Both the position numbers and the translations under genes were made by a program. Below are positions 1 to 11,312 of a stretch of 64,000 nt of DNA, piece after piece. The stretch's first letter is position 1; the number at the start of each line of letters is the position of its first letter. A model generated the notes under the pieces. It was given only the letters and a program-made list of their open reading frames with translations. It ran no database searches and had not been told where the DNA came from. Source of the stretch: Anomaloglossus baeobatrachus (lineage: Eukaryota > Chordata > Amphibia > Anura > Aromobatidae); the NCBI RefSeq assembly GCF_048569485.1, contig NC_134353.1:705404841-705468840 (forward strand), given 5' to 3'.

Positions 1-26
1 GACATACGCAGCATGAGGAGCCAACG
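1..26 (+). CDS. UFD1: UFD1 exon, cut by the window edge
   Basis: Bases 3-26 read HTQHEEPT, matching the acidic linker of human UFD1 (VQHEEST). The donor GT is at 27-28 (ACG|GTAACA) in phase 0. The exon start is outside the window. Confidence 0.85.
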
Positions 27-3000
27 GTAACAAAAATAAAATTTCCCCTTGTTTTTGTTTAGTATGGAGTGTGCAACAGATCATTATATGTATTCCTTTA
101 CATAGGATTACATTTTATCTAGTGCTGTTTAGCCTGTAAACTAAGTGATTAAATCACTAAAGAAAATGCATATTTTACTAAATCCCTGATTTTACCTTAG
201 GATGTTGAAACAGATCACAGTGAATATGCAACAGACATAGGATTCAGGGTAAGTCATGGCCATGGTGTAAAGTTTGGGAATCTAGTTACTTTAGGCTAGT
301 TTCACACTTGCGTTGGACGGGATCCGTAGCATTGCGTTGTGTGACGGATGCAACGGATGCGTTGCATATAGTGGCCCAACGCATGCTACAGATCGTACAA
401 AATAACGCAATCCGTTGTAGTTTTTTTTTTTTTCTTGACTTTACACATCTGAGCATGCGCAGTTGTGTAAAGACAGCTGCGTTAACGGAATCCGTCAAAT
501 GACGCATTCTAACGGAATCCGCCACCATAGGCGTCCATTATAAAAACAACGGACGCCTAACGGATTCCTGCAGGTTGTGTTTTTTTGACACTCCGCCAAG
601 TGCAGAAAAACGCTACATGCAGCGTTCCATCCGCCCGACGCAGCGTCAAAATAACGACGCTGCGTCGTCCAGCGGATGCAACGCAGACACTTGCATTACA
701 GTGCGTCGTCCATACAACTCTATGGAGAATAGCGCAGTCCGTTAACGGACTGCGCTATTCTCCATAGTGACAGAATGCGCTGAACGCAGGTGTGAAACTA
801 GCCTTATACTTGCATATTATCTAGACTTTTCTATGGCAGCCTATATTTCCTTTCAAAACATTGCACTTAATATATCATTGTACTTCATTCATATGTAGGC
901 GTTCTCAGGATCTGGCAACAGATTGGATGGGAAGAAAAAGGGGATTGATCCCAGTCCTTCTCCATTAAAACCAGGAGATATTCGGAGGTCAGTGTCTCAC
1001 ACTTGTGTAACAATGCAGCAGTGGAAAAAAGATCCCAAAACTTGTAGATGTAAGGCTATGAATGGCCTTGAGTTGCTTATTATTCTATCTGAGATGTAGA
1101 GTACTTTTTTGTTGCAGAGGAATTCCAAACTATGATTTCAAGATTGGCACAATCACCTTTATTAGAAATTCACGGCCACAAGCAAAGAAGGTAGAAGACG
1201 TAAGTATAAGTACCCCACAATATCTGGTAGTGAAATGGTAGAAGTTACAAGTAGTTTTTTTTTTTTTTGTTTTTTTGTTTTTTTTTTAACAAGGAAACCT
1301 GTCAGCTGATCCATGCTTCCCAAACCGTGGGCAGCATATACCAGGCACTGACAAGTCTTTGCCTATACGTGCGTATAGGCAGAGATCAGTCACTGTCAGC
1401 AGGGGTGGGGGGGGGAAGCCGCCAGGGACAAGCCTGTATGACTAGTCAATAGTTTGGCTCTAATATATATATTAGGAAAGTGTCTGGGGGAAAAAAAATC
1501 TCAGCACCCCACATTTTGACTCTGAAATTGGATGAGACTCGCACATTCAAGTATATGGGTGCAAGAAAAACAGATACACAACAATTCTAGAACATAGGAA
1601 ACTGAAAATGGCTAATCACTGTTACCATATAAAAAACAGATTGTGGGGGGGGGAATCGTCCCACTTTTCTGGATGAATGTCAGACTATTTTATTTTTTTT
1701 TTATTTTTTTTTAATTTATTTTTAATTTTATTTATTTATTTTTAATAGTGGGGAGTAAACCTTCTTTCTTTGTCGCTCCATTGGGAGACCCAGACAATTG
1801 GGGTGTATAGCTATTGCCTCTGGAGGCCACACAAAGTATTACACTTAAAAGTGTAAGGCCCCTCCCCTTCTGGCTATACACCCCCAGTGGGATCACTGGC
1901 TCACCAGTTTTGTGCTTTGTGCGAAGGAGGCAACACATCCACGCATAGCTCCACTTTTTAGTCAGCAGCAGCTGCTGACTATGTCGGATGGAAGAAAAGA
2001 GGACACATATAGTGTCCCCAGCATGCTCCCTTCTCACCCCACTGTATGTCGGAGGTGTTTGTAAGGTTGAGGTACCCATTGCGGGTACGGCGGCAGGAGC
2101 CCACATGCTGATTCCTTCCCCATCCCTTTTTACAGGGCTCTGGGTGAAGTGGGATTTACCGGTCTCCAGGCACTGAGACCGTGCTCCATCTACAGCCCCT
2201 GGAGAAGATGCTGGATGGAGCGGAGTACATCAGGGACATGGCCCTGCTTCCTCAAGGTACTCTGTGTCCCCGTGCATTTGGCGCTCACACCGCAGCATGC
2301 TGGGTGTTGTAGTGCGCCGGGGGACATCAGCGCTGCGGCGCCTGTGCCATAGCCTCATTCAGCTTAGCTGAAGCAGGCACACTTATGGGACTCGGCCGCG
2401 CCGGCCGCTGGGACTGCGGCACGGCTGGCACTTGTAGTGCGCCGGGGACTTCAGCGCGGCCTGCGCTTTTACGGCGGCCGCGCTGATAACTACAGTCCCC
2501 GGCTTTTGCGGCCTGCTTCCGTTCGTTCCCGCCCCCAGACCTGCCAGTCAGGAGAGGGGCGGGACGCTGCCCTCGTCTAGGACTCGGGCGCGCCGGCCGC
2601 TGGAACAGCGGCGCGGCTAGCACTTGTAGTGCGCCGGGGACTTCAGCGCGGCCCGCGCTTTTACGGCGGCCGCGCTGATAACTCGAGTCCCCGGCTTTTG
2701 CGGCCTGCTTTAGTTCGTTCCCGCCCCCAGACCTGCCAGTCAGGAGAGGGGCGGGACGCTGGCCACTTCTAGGGCGGTCGCGCCGGCCGCTGGGACGGCG
2801 GCGCGGCTGGCACTTGTGGTGCGCCGGGGACTTCAGCGCGGCCCGCGCTTTTACGGCGGCCGCGCTGTTAACTCGAGTCCCCGGCTTCTGGGCCTAGTCT
2901 CCCTTCGTTACCGCCCACAGCCCTGACAGTCAGGGTAGGGGCGTGACGCTGCAAGAGCAGAGCTGAGAGCTGGAGTATGTTTTGCATACTCCACCCCTCT

Positions 3001-6000
3001 CACTGTGTGCAATTCCCGCACTTTCTCAGGCACGCCCACGGCTTCCTTCTCTACAAGGACACCGGCAGCCATTAGTGTCAGTTTCTGTACGATACAGAGA
3101 CAAGTGTGGAAGACCCTGGCATTCTGATAGTCACACAATCGCTGTAACAGGCGTTAAGCAGCACCTGTGGTGCTAACCCCACTAGTGCAGAAGTGCACTT
3201 ATAGATATGCTTGTACTATATACATTGCACTGTTTGGTCGCACGTTGTATATACCCTCCTGGATTATGCGGAGGAGTTATCAGCATATTCTCTGTGTAAA
3301 ACAAAGGTGCAGAACCACATGTTTTTCTATACAGCTGGTACAGCATGTACGGCTATACGGCCGGCAGGTACATAGACTCCCATTGTATGCACTAATGGCC
3401 AGGGGATGAGGACGGTGTCTGCAGTATTTACTGACAGTTTTTCTGAGACTATGGCTATGATACTAGAAGCCTAGCAGTCCGGACATGTCTCTCACAATAT
3501 GGGCACTGTTGAATCATTGATCCATGGCCCCCCTCAGTGTGAATAACTAACAGCTCCGGGAATGTCACACGCATCCCAGAGTCACGGCTCTGCACGGACG
3601 TCAGTCCCAGACAGCCTAAGTGGGCTCGCTATGAGCGGCCTCGGTTTCATCAGGGTCCTAACAGAAGGACTCGCTGTGTAATGAGGCGGAAGTAGCGGCT
3701 CAGGATTCTGATCCTGAGACCGCTCTCAATCTGGATACACCTGATTGTGACGCCATAGTAAATAATCTTATAGCGTCCATCTATAGAATGTGGGTTATTT
3801 CTCACAACTCCTCCAGTGGAGGAGTCAGCTTCACGTATTTTTCTGGACCACTCTGCCTTCAGAGAGGCAGTCCAGGAACACCACGCTTATCCAGATATGC
3901 GCTTCTCCAAACGGCTTAGGATACACGCTATCCCTGTCCCCTGACTTGGTCAAGGACTGGACCCAATGTCCAGAGCGGCATCCTCCAATCTCCAGGCTTG
4001 TAGCTAGATCCATAGTTGCAGTGGGAGATGGAACTGCAAACTCAAAGATGCCACTGACAGACAGATGGATCTCTGGTCGAAAGCCATCTATGAGGCTGTC
4101 GGCGCACCGTTGGCTCCGGCATTCTCTCCCTTGGGGCACTCCAAGCTATTTCAGCTTGTCTTACACAGATTGACACGGTTACACGTACATCTGTGCCGCA
4201 GGTGGCATCCTTAACCTCTCAAATGTCTGCATTTGTTTCTTACGCGATTCAGGTTGTCCTGGACTCTGCGAACCGTGCGGCGGTAGCCTCCGCTACTCCG
4301 TGTTTTTAAGCAGAGCCTGGTCTGCTCGTTAAGTGAATGGAAGGCAGATTCTGCTTCCAAAAAAGGTTGCCTAACCAGTTGCCTTTTTCTGCTGACCGAC
4401 TGTTTGGTGAGCGTTGGATGTAACCATCAAACAGTCCAGGGGTAAGGATTCATCCTTTCCTCAGCCCGGACACAACAAACCCCAACAGAGCAAGAGGCAG
4501 TCGGGGTTTTCGGCCTTTTCGAGGCTCGGGCAGGTCCCATTTTTCCTCGTCCAAGGTGGACTCAAAAGGATCAGAGGAGCTAAGATTCTTAGCGGGCTCA
4601 GTCTCGCCCAAAAAAGCGACAGTCGGAAAACCCGCTTCCAAGGCGGCTTCCTCATGACTTGCGGCCTCGGTCCGTAGCAGGCTCTCCCGCCTTGGCGATA
4701 TTTAGCTGCCATAGGTCAATGACCATTGAGTGTGAGACATTCTGTCTCACGGGTACAGGATAGAGCTCACTTCTCGTCCTCCAACTCGATTCTTCAGAAT
4801 TTCTCCACCTCCCGGCCGGGCCGCTGCTCTTCTGCAAACAGGGTGCACTCTATAGGCAGAAAGAGTGATGACCCCCGTTCCTCTTCAGGAACAAGGTCAC
4901 GGTTTTTACCCCAAATTCTTTGCGGTACCTATAACAACGGGCCGTTCCGTCCCGTTCTGGATCTAAAAATGCTCAGCAAGCTCGTGGACACCAGGCGGTT
5001 CCGGATGGAATCCCTCCGCCATGTCATCGCCTCAAGGTCCCAAGGATATTTCCTAGCATCATTAGGCATCAAGGATGCTTATCCACACGTGCCGATTGAT
5101 CCAGAGCACTAGCGTTTCTACGCTTCGTTATAGGAGACGAACACCCTCTGTTCGTAGCTCTACCTTCCGGCTAGCGACAGTCCAACTGGTCTTCGCCAAG
5201 GTCAGGGCAGCAGTAGTCACAGTCCTGCACTCTCAGGGTCACTCTGTGGTCCCGTATTTAGACGATCTACTTGTCAAGGCACTCTCTTAGGAAACATGCC
5301 AACACTGCCCGAACGTTGCGCTGGAGACTCTCTAGAGTTTTGGGTGGATCATCAACTTTTTAAAGTCAGATCCGACCCCGACCCTATCGATAACATATCT
5401 AGGCATAGAGTTTCTTACTCTCTCAGCGATAGTGAAGCTGCCGCTAGACAAACAGCATTCACTACGGGCTGCAAGCTCTTCTTTAAGAACCAGTCGCACA
5501 CATTGACACGCCTCATGCACTTCCTACGTAAGATGGTAGCAATGGAGGCAGTTCCTTTCGCGCAGTTTTACTGCGTCCACTACAATGGGACATTCTCCGC
5601 CAATGGGACGAGGAGTCGACGTCCCTCAACAGAGTCGTCGTTCTTCTCAGGCGGCCAAGGAATCTCTACGGTGGTGGCTTCTTCTCACCTCTTGGTCAAG
5701 AAGAAGGTCCTTCCTATCCCCGTCCTGGGCGATAGTTACGACAGACGCGAGTCTATCAGGGTGGGGAGCAGTTTTTCTCCACTACAGCGCTCAGGGTACG
5801 TGGACTCAGCAAGAGTCCACTCTTCAGATCAATGTTCTCGAACACAGAGCAGTGTATCTTGCCCTACAATCCTTCCAACAGCGGCTGAAAAGCAAGCATA
5901 TCCGACTTCAGTCGGACAGCTCCACAGCGGTGGCATACATCAACCACCAAGGAAGAACGCGCAACCGGCAAGCCTTCCAGGAAGTCCGGCAGGTTCTGAT

Positions 6001-8926
6001 GTGGGTGGAAGACACGGCATCCACCATATCCACAATTCATCCCAAGTGTGGAAACTAGGAAGCTGACTTCCTAAGTCGCTGAGGTGTGGCCGAAAGAGTA
6101 TGGTCTCCTCACCCGGACGGGTTTCAGGAGATCTGGCGCCGCTGACAGAGGCCGGACGTCGATCTAATGGCGTCACGGCACAACAACAATGTGCCAGCTT
6201 CATGGCACGGTTTCACAATCATCGAGCTCTGGCGGCAAACGCCTTAGTTCAGCATTGGTCGCAGTTCCAGCTACCTTAGGTGCCACCTCTGGCATTGTTG
6301 CCCAGAGTACTGCGCTAGATCAAGACCGACTGCGGCCGCACCATCCTCGTCGCTACAAATTGGCCGAGGATGTGTGGTACTCGGTTTTGTGGTGCCTCAC
6401 GGTAGGCTAACCGGGGGCACTACCAGACCAATCAGACTGGCTGTCTCAAGGGCCATTCTTCCATTTGGATTCTACGGCCCTCAACCGGATGGTGTGGCAT
6501 TGAGTCCTGGAACCTAGTGTCGTCAGGATTACCTCAGGACGTGGTTGCCACCATGAGACAGGCTAGCATACCAACGTCCGCCAAGATTGACCACAGGACG
6601 TGGAAGATGTTCTTATCTCGGTGCTCGGCGCAGGGTGTTTCTCCCTGGCCGGTTGCATCGTCTATGTTTCCTTCCTTCCTGCAATCTAGGTAGGAAAATG
6701 GGTTGTCGCTCAGTTCCCTTTAGGGACAAGTCTCAGCGCTATCTGTATTTTTTCAGAAACGACGACTTCCTCAGGTACGCACGTTCCTACGGGGAGTTTG
6801 TCTTCTCAGCACTCCGTACAAGCGGCCGTTAGAGCCCTGAGATCTGAACAAGGTTCTAATTGCTCTCCAGATGCCGCCTTTCGAGCCTTTGAAGGATGTC
6901 TCCCTTCCCGTTTTTCACGGGAAGTGGCCTTCTAGTAACGGTCTCGTCTCTTAGGAGAGTTTCCGAGCTAGCAACGCTCTCATACAAACTCCCTTCCTGG
7001 TCCTTCACCAGGACAGGGTAGTTCTGCGTCCGGTTCCGGAATTTCTCCCTAAGGTGGTATCCCATTTTCATATCAATCAGGATATCACCTCACCTTCTTT
7101 GTGTCCTCGTCCAGTCCATCAATTTCAGAAAGATTTGCATCTGTTGGTTCTGGTGAGAGCACTCAGGTTCTACTTCCCGCATGGCGCTCCTGCGCCACCC
7201 GGATGCACTCTTTGTCCTTGTCGCTGGTCGGCGTAAACAGTCGCAAGCTTCCAGATCCACCCTTGCTCGGGGGCTCGAGGCACCAATTCTTGAAACCTAC
7301 AGTTCTACTGGGCTTCTGGTTCTCTCAAGGCCGAAGGCCCATTCTACCAGAGCCGTGGGTGCATCCTGGGCATTACGGCACCAGGCTACGGCTCAGCAGG
7401 TGTGTCAGGCACCCACCTGGTCGAGTCTACTTACTTTTACCAAGCATTATCAGATGCATACCTACGCTTCGGCAGACGCCAGCCTAGGTAGATAAGTCAT
7501 TCAGGCGGCGGTTGGCCACCTGTAGGAGAGGGCCGTTTGACGGCCCTATCATGAGGTATTCTTTTACCCACCCAGGGATTGCTTTTGGACATCCCAATTG
7601 TCTGGGTCTCCCAATGGAGCGACAAAGAAGAAGGGAATTTTGTTTACTTACCGTAAATTCCTTTTCTTCTAGCTCCAATTGGGAGACCCAGCACCCGCCC
7701 TGTTTTCTCGGGGTTTTTCTGTTTTTTCGGGTACACATGTTGTTCATGTGGTATGGTTCAGTTCTCCGATGTTTCCTCGGATTGAATTGGTCTTTAAACC
7801 AGTTATTGGCTTTCCTCCTTCTTGCTTTGGCACTAAAACTGGTGAGCCAGTGATCCCACTGGGGGTGTATAGCCAGAAGGGGAGGGGCCTTACACTTTTA
7901 AGTGTAATACTTTGTGTGGCCTCCAGAGGCAATAGCTATACACCCCAATTGTCTGGGTCTCCCAATTGGAGCTAGAAGAAAAGGAATTTACGGTAAGTAA
8001 ACAAAATTCCCTTCTTCTTTTTCCAGGCTGAGTGTGGCTTCTTGTCTTTTGAGTGGGTTTTTCATCAAGCAGTTTTTGATCATGCTTTTTGTATGGGCCA
8101 TCTATATTTTGTACAAGTTTAATTATTTTCCCTCTTATCTTGGACTTTTTTTTTTTTTTCTTTTTTTTTTTTTCTCTACTCGATGAGCAGCTTTTGTCAT
8201 TCATTTCTATGAAAAGTCTGAAAATTGCCAGGAGCCTTTTCCATGCCATTTTTGGTGCGACATATTGATCTTATTGGACCTTAATGCCATAAATGTGCCA
8301 GATGGGACAATTCCCTTTTAAGGGTATGGTTCCACTTGCGCATAGCTTCTGATGCAAGAGCGTCATCCGAGGGTCATGTGACTGTGATGCGATCCTGCGA
8401 TTGTATCACAGCTGCAAAGAGAGAGGGAGCACTTTCTCCCCATCTCTTCCACAGCCTGTCTCTGTGTATGTCGCACTGCACTTGGATTACATGTGAGTGC
8501 AGTGCAATGTTTCACACGCCCCCATAGACTTGTATGGGGGTGCGTGAGCCGAGACTTGCTGCCAAACATGCTGCGGTTTCATTTCTCAGGCTGCTATGAC
8601 ATAAGAAATCAATCGCAGATGGACACTGCCCCATAGTTTTTTACTATAGTGAGAGCAGTCCTGTGTTTTATCGGATTGCACTTGTCCGTGCAAAACGCAA
8701 GTGGAACATAGGCCTAAAAGGGTATATTGTGTAGTGGTAGTAGATGTTTTTTATTTTTGCTGATATTTCTTGCTTTAAATGCTCAGACTACAGAGGGGGT
8801 TTTTCTTATGACCTCTAAGCAGTAATTCTTGTTATGGTTCTTTGTTTATAGGATGATTTGGTCAATCGCTTTATTGCATTTTCTGGAGAAGGACAGTCCC
8901 TGCGGAAGAAAGGCAGGAAGCCCTAG
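1..8926 (+). CDS. UFD1: UFD1, 3' part of the gene (last five coding exons)
   Basis: UFD1 pairs with NPLOC4 as a substrate adaptor of the p97/VCP segregase, which extracts ubiquitinated proteins for proteasomal degradation, including in ERAD. Coding exons are 1-26, 201-248, 899-987, 1118-1199 and 8852-8926. All internal junctions are GT/AG and the phases agree (0, 0, 2, 0). The exons read through as the C-terminal part of vertebrate UFD1, ending in the residues GRKP before TAG at 8924-8926. The N-terminal double-psi barrel exons lie left of the window. Two p97-binding SHP boxes are visible, FSGSGNRL and FSGEGQSL. The last intron (1200-8851) is swollen by a 6.2-kb DIRS element in the sense orientation, and the second intron (249-898) holds a MITE. 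Identification is by recall of the human protein and looks unambiguous. Confidence 0.96.
201..248 (+). CDS. UFD1: UFD1 exon (linker)
   Basis: Sixteen codons read DVETDHSEYATDIGFR, aligned to human EADHSGYAGELGFR. The acceptor ends CCTTAG at 200 and the donor is GTAAGT at 249. Phase is 0 at both ends. Confidence 0.92.
294..803. mobile_element. Foldback MITE (Harbinger-like, family GGCTAG-TTCACA)
   Basis: The ends GGCTAGTTTCACACTTGCG and CGCAGGTGTGAAACTAGCC are inverted repeats flanked by a 3-bp duplication TTA (291-293 and 804-806). The interior is rich in CCGTT/AACGG palindromes. No coding capacity is visible. It sits in a UFD1 intron. The 3-bp TWA target points to the PIF/Harbinger superfamily by inference. 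Confidence 0.8.
899..987 (+). CDS. UFD1: UFD1 exon with first SHP box
   Basis: The exon opens AFSGSGNRLDG, which holds the first p97-binding SHP motif (F-x-G-x-G-x-x-L), and continues with a basic stretch and PSPSPLKPGDIR. The acceptor is ATGTAG at 898 and the donor GTCAGT at 988. It ends two bases into an Arg codon. Confidence 0.95.
1118..1199 (+). CDS. UFD1: UFD1 exon
   Basis: The first base completes the split Arg codon. The exon then reads GIPNYDFKIGTITFIRNSRP followed by QAKKVED, nearly identical to human UFD1. The acceptor is TTGCAG at 1117 and the donor GTAAGT at 1200. Confidence 0.95.
1200..1766. other. UFD1 intron sequence left of DIRS A
   Basis: Low-complexity T-rich and A-rich runs (about 1255-1290 and 1690-1745) surround otherwise unassigned sequence. 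No exon or element was recognised. Confidence 0.5.
1767..1930 (+). repeat. DIRS A left inverted terminal repeat
   Basis: It contains CATTGGGAGACCCAGACAAT and a GGTGTATAGC...GCTATACACC stem. Its reverse complement recurs at about 7828-7975. The extreme tip recurs, inverted, in the ICR near 7592-7628. Confidence 0.85.
2386..2950 (+). repeat. GC-rich tandem repeats in DIRS A leader
   Basis: About three copies of a roughly 190-bp, CpG-rich unit begin near 2398, 2590 and 2780, each marked by GCGCCGGCCGCTGG. Copy B has two such units at about 14774 and 14966. A promoter-like or RNA-structure role is only a guess. Confidence 0.75.
3730..4480 (+). pseudogene. DIRS A gag-like (ORF1) remnant
   Basis: Peptides such as PPISRLVARSIVAVGDGT match the equivalent region of copy C (PPVSRLSARTVVSVADGTS). 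This is the first coding region of DIRS elements. It is treated as a fossil. Confidence 0.6.
4880..5290 (+). pseudogene. DIRS A reverse transcriptase remnant
   Basis: Recognisable RT motifs include PFRPVLDLKML, RFRMESLRHVIAS and the catalytic YLDDLLVKA box. It is broken. Confidence 0.8.
5585..6058 (+). pseudogene. DIRS A RNase H remnant
   Basis: The motif TTDASLSGWGAVF, with the INVLEHRAVYLAL helix after it, is the RNase H domain that follows RT in DIRS elements. Confidence 0.75.
6560..7495 (+). pseudogene. DIRS A tyrosine recombinase remnant
   Basis: The C-terminal motif HSTRAVGASWALRHQATAQQ, followed by a TFTKHYQ tyrosine segment, fits the catalytic end (Arg/His and Tyr) of DIRS tyrosine recombinases. 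These enzymes replace the DDE integrase of LTR elements. Confidence 0.75.
7592..7700 (+). repeat. DIRS A internal complementary region (ICR)
   Basis: The segment joins the inverse of the left tip (CTCCCAATGGAGCGACAAAG) to the inverse of the right tip (TTTACTTACCGTAAATTCC). This head-to-tail junction is the DIRS hallmark used to rebuild the ends through a circular intermediate. Confidence 0.88.
7828..8016 (+). repeat. DIRS A right inverted terminal repeat
   Basis: Inverse of the left repeat, then a unique tail with the motif TTTACGGTAAGTAAAC and ending near CCCTTCTT. Confidence 0.85.
8017..8318. other. UFD1 intron sequence right of DIRS A
   Basis: It includes a T-rich run at 8149-8173. Nothing else was recognised. 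Confidence 0.5.
8319..8716. mobile_element. Foldback MITE
   Basis: The ends ATGGTTCCACTTGCG and CGCAAGTGGAACATAG are inverted. The interior has GATGCGATC-type palindromes. It lies 135 bp before the last UFD1 exon. Confidence 0.65.
8852..8926 (+). CDS. UFD1: UFD1 last coding exon with second SHP box and stop
   Basis: Twenty-four codons and a TAG read DDLVNRFIAFSGEGQSLRKK then GRKP. FSGEGQSL is the C-terminal SHP box that docks on p97. The acceptor TTATAG ends at 8851. Confidence 0.96.
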   Translation, partial: DDLVNRFIAFSGEGQSLRKKGRKP

Positions 8927-9742
8927 AGTGACTGTACACATAACAATTAAAAATGATGGAGCATATTTGGTTGTATTTCTTTTTGTGGATTGAGAACATC
9001 AATCTCGACGCACTTCATTCGGAGTGGTATTACTTACAAGCCTTTGAATGGTGCAGAGGCTCTGGCATACCAGACAATCTACTGATTCTAATAACCTGAC
9101 ATCATTGTTTCCTAGATTGGCTGCATATGAAAGAATACAGCAAGGTATTGATACAAGACACCACTTGAAGGATATTTTGTATTATAGATAAAAAGTTTTG
9201 GGATTTAATGTTTCAATACATTACCATTCATTTGTTAAAGCACCACTTCAGCATTTCGGGGGGGTTTCAGCACTAGAGTGGCGCTTTAAATCTAAATCCA
9301 CTGCCCCTGTAATAACCTCACCTTTACTGAGGTTGCTCCGGTTTCTTGGTGCCATCTTGTGACTAACTTCTGACTAGCCGGAAGTCATAAGTTGCGTCAC
9401 AAGGTCTTCTTGCCACTATAGGAGAGCAAGAACGAGGCTCTCATAGAGTTGTATTGAGTAGTGACCTCCGGAATACTCCATAAAACAGTGGAGCTGCCGG
9501 CAGGTCACAAATCACAGGAGACTGACCAGAGTGGCGGGGATAGAAGGTGAAGCCGCTAAAAGGGAGTATATGATAGGGGGCAGGGAAGTTAGATTCAAAG
9601 CACCACTCCAGCGGTGCAATAAAAAAAATCTCTGGAGCGGTGCTTTTACACTTTTTGTAATCTGACTTTTTTTCTTTTTTAGCTGTAAAATTGTGTGCCT
9701 TTTGCAGAAAGCGCAGTGCAACAAAGTAGAGATTTTAATAAA
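8927..9742 (+). other. UFD1 3' UTR candidate region
   Basis: Two possible poly(A) signals follow the UFD1 stop: ATTAAA at 8946-8951, which is unusually close, and AATAAA at 9737-9742, which lies beyond a MITE. The true end cannot be chosen from sequence alone. Confidence 0.35.
9233..9660. mobile_element. MITE with a hairpin at each end
   Basis: Both ends are themselves stem-loops: 9236-9290 (AAAGCACCACTTCAGC ... GTGGCGCTTTA) and 9598-9650 (AAAGCACCACTCCAGCGG ... GGAGCGGTGCTTTTA). No coding capacity is visible. Confidence 0.6.
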
Positions 9743-10100
9743 GAATAAGTTCTACACATCTTACACATTTATGGTATATCAAAAAGATATGCCTTTCGAT
9801 CCATAAGACATATCCAAGTCATATGCCACAGGATGCCCGATGGGTATTGTTCCCACCTATGCAACTGGGCATTTGCATTCCTAATAGACTTCAACGGATA
9901 GCTATACGTCCATGTGTACGGCCCTCATCACTGACCTTTTTAGGCATCATCGAAAAAGTCAAACTTGTGAATATTCTTGCAAACTGTCATTCAAATATTG
10001 CAATTACTCATGGCACCCAAACATAAGCCGGACATGGCTATAGATGCAGCTTTTCTTTGTAATAAACTATTTAAAACCCTTATTCTTTTTCCTTTGTCTC
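9743..10100. other. Intergenic sequence
   Basis: No gene or repeat was recognised. An AATAAA at 10060-10065 could be a further distal poly(A) signal. Confidence 0.4.
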
Positions 10101-10421
10101 TTTGTCCAAGTAATTGTTAAGCCGTGTCATGCAATCATCCGTTAGGATGGATCCTGCACAGATCTGTTGTCAAAAAAAGTTAGGCAAACACAACTTTTTT
10201 TTTTTTTTCTTCCTCTTGTCTGTTGTTAATCTAGCTGATTTCCGCAGGATCCGTTTTCTTGTAACTTTGGAGTTTATAAAGAATGGATCCGTTAATGGAT
10301 TACTATTTGAATTTAATCCATTAGAAATGCAAGAAAAACGGATGACTGAATAGCATTCATAGAAAAGAAAACTGTTCCGGTATCCAGGTATTGTAAAATA
10401 CAAATTTATTCCAAAAGATGT

Positions 10422-10452
<31 letters not shown>

Positions 10453-10745
10453 TCCTCCAAAATAGGTTAAGTTGTTCTACATAGTCTTTAACCTAACGTG
10501 TTTTGGACAGGTGTCCTTATTCATTACAATGAATATATTTTGCCATTTTCTGCTGTTTTCCATAGACTCCAATGTTAAAAAATAAAAAAAAAACATCAAA
10601 AAATGGATCCAGCAGAAATCTGTTATTTAACAACTGGCACAAAAATTGCCTGTCCAACTTTTTTGCCAACAGATCTCTGCAGAATACGTACTAATGGATG
10701 ATACTGGACGTGAAAAGCTTTATTTGAGAAGATTAATTTAAATTG
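10100..10745. mobile_element. Dispersed repeat with paralogue at 54116-54580
   Basis: It shares GATCC-rich blocks, a (A)TTTTTGCC/GGATCC theme and A-runs with 54116-54580 in the same order. A separate A-rich segment (10370-10545, with a run of about 28 A) seems inserted in this copy. Superfamily not assigned. Confidence 0.5.
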
Positions 10746-10825
10746 TGACTTCTTAGCTGAAGCTAAGGGTTAAAATGTTTAGTTTAATAAGAAACTCTGC
10801 AAAATATTCTTTCATGTCCCAAGGT

Positions 10826-11035
10826 TTAAGGATGCTTTACACGCTGCGACATTGCTAGCTATCTCGTTAGCGATGTGACACGCCAGATCGCAGATAAGAT
10901 TTGCCGAGATCGCACATGTGACCGGCGCTACAAAAATGACCTATGTGCGATCTCTGCAAATCTTATCTGCGATCTGGCGTGTCACATCGCTAACGAGATC
11001 GCTAGCGATGTCGCAGCGTGTAAAGCACCTTTTAC
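10826..11035. mobile_element. Near-perfect foldback MITE (CTTTACACGCTGCGAC family)
   Basis: A 210-bp hairpin. The arms start GCTTTACACGCTGCGACAT and contain GCGATCTGGCGTGTCACATC in inverse. Related copies lie at 32546-32936, 42817-43387 and 53925-54114. Confidence 0.8.
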
Positions 11036-11257
11036 TCTCCATGAGGATCAGAAATGATTATTTTGTTATTTGCAGCATTGTACTAATTTTCCCCTCTCAA
11101 TCTGTCCTTATGCAGTTGGAAGCCTCGTGTGGACCTTTTTAGGCTCATATTACAGTGGGCAGGGGAGCTTCTGTGTTAAAGTGACTGAGATTTGTGGCTC
11201 TCAAACTAGATCAGTTGCTGCACTGTTTTTTTGTTGTTTTTTTTAATTTCCTGTATG

Positions 11258-11312
11258 ATGATGCTCTGTTTGAGAAGCCCAGTGCATGCACTGGGCTTCT
11301 CAAAGCATCATC
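11258..11312. repeat. Tight loop-free palindrome
   Basis: GAGAAGCCCAGTGCA is followed directly by its reverse complement, flanked by inverted GATGCT/AGCATC. It could be a MITE core or a cruciform-prone site. Confidence 0.6.

Larger units (their letters stand above)
1767..8016 (+). mobile_element. DIRS-type tyrosine-recombinase retroelement, copy A (fossil)
   Basis: A DIRS-order element in the sense direction inside the last UFD1 intron. Parts in order: left inverted terminal repeat, GC-rich tandem repeats, gag-like region, reverse transcriptase, RNase H, tyrosine recombinase, internal complementary region (ICR) and right inverted terminal repeat. There is no target duplication, as expected for DIRS. 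All parts are present, but the coding part is broken many times. The right tip is identical to its ICR counterpart over about 57 bases, which suggests a young insertion despite the broken coding region. It belongs to the same subfamily as copy B. Confidence 0.9.
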
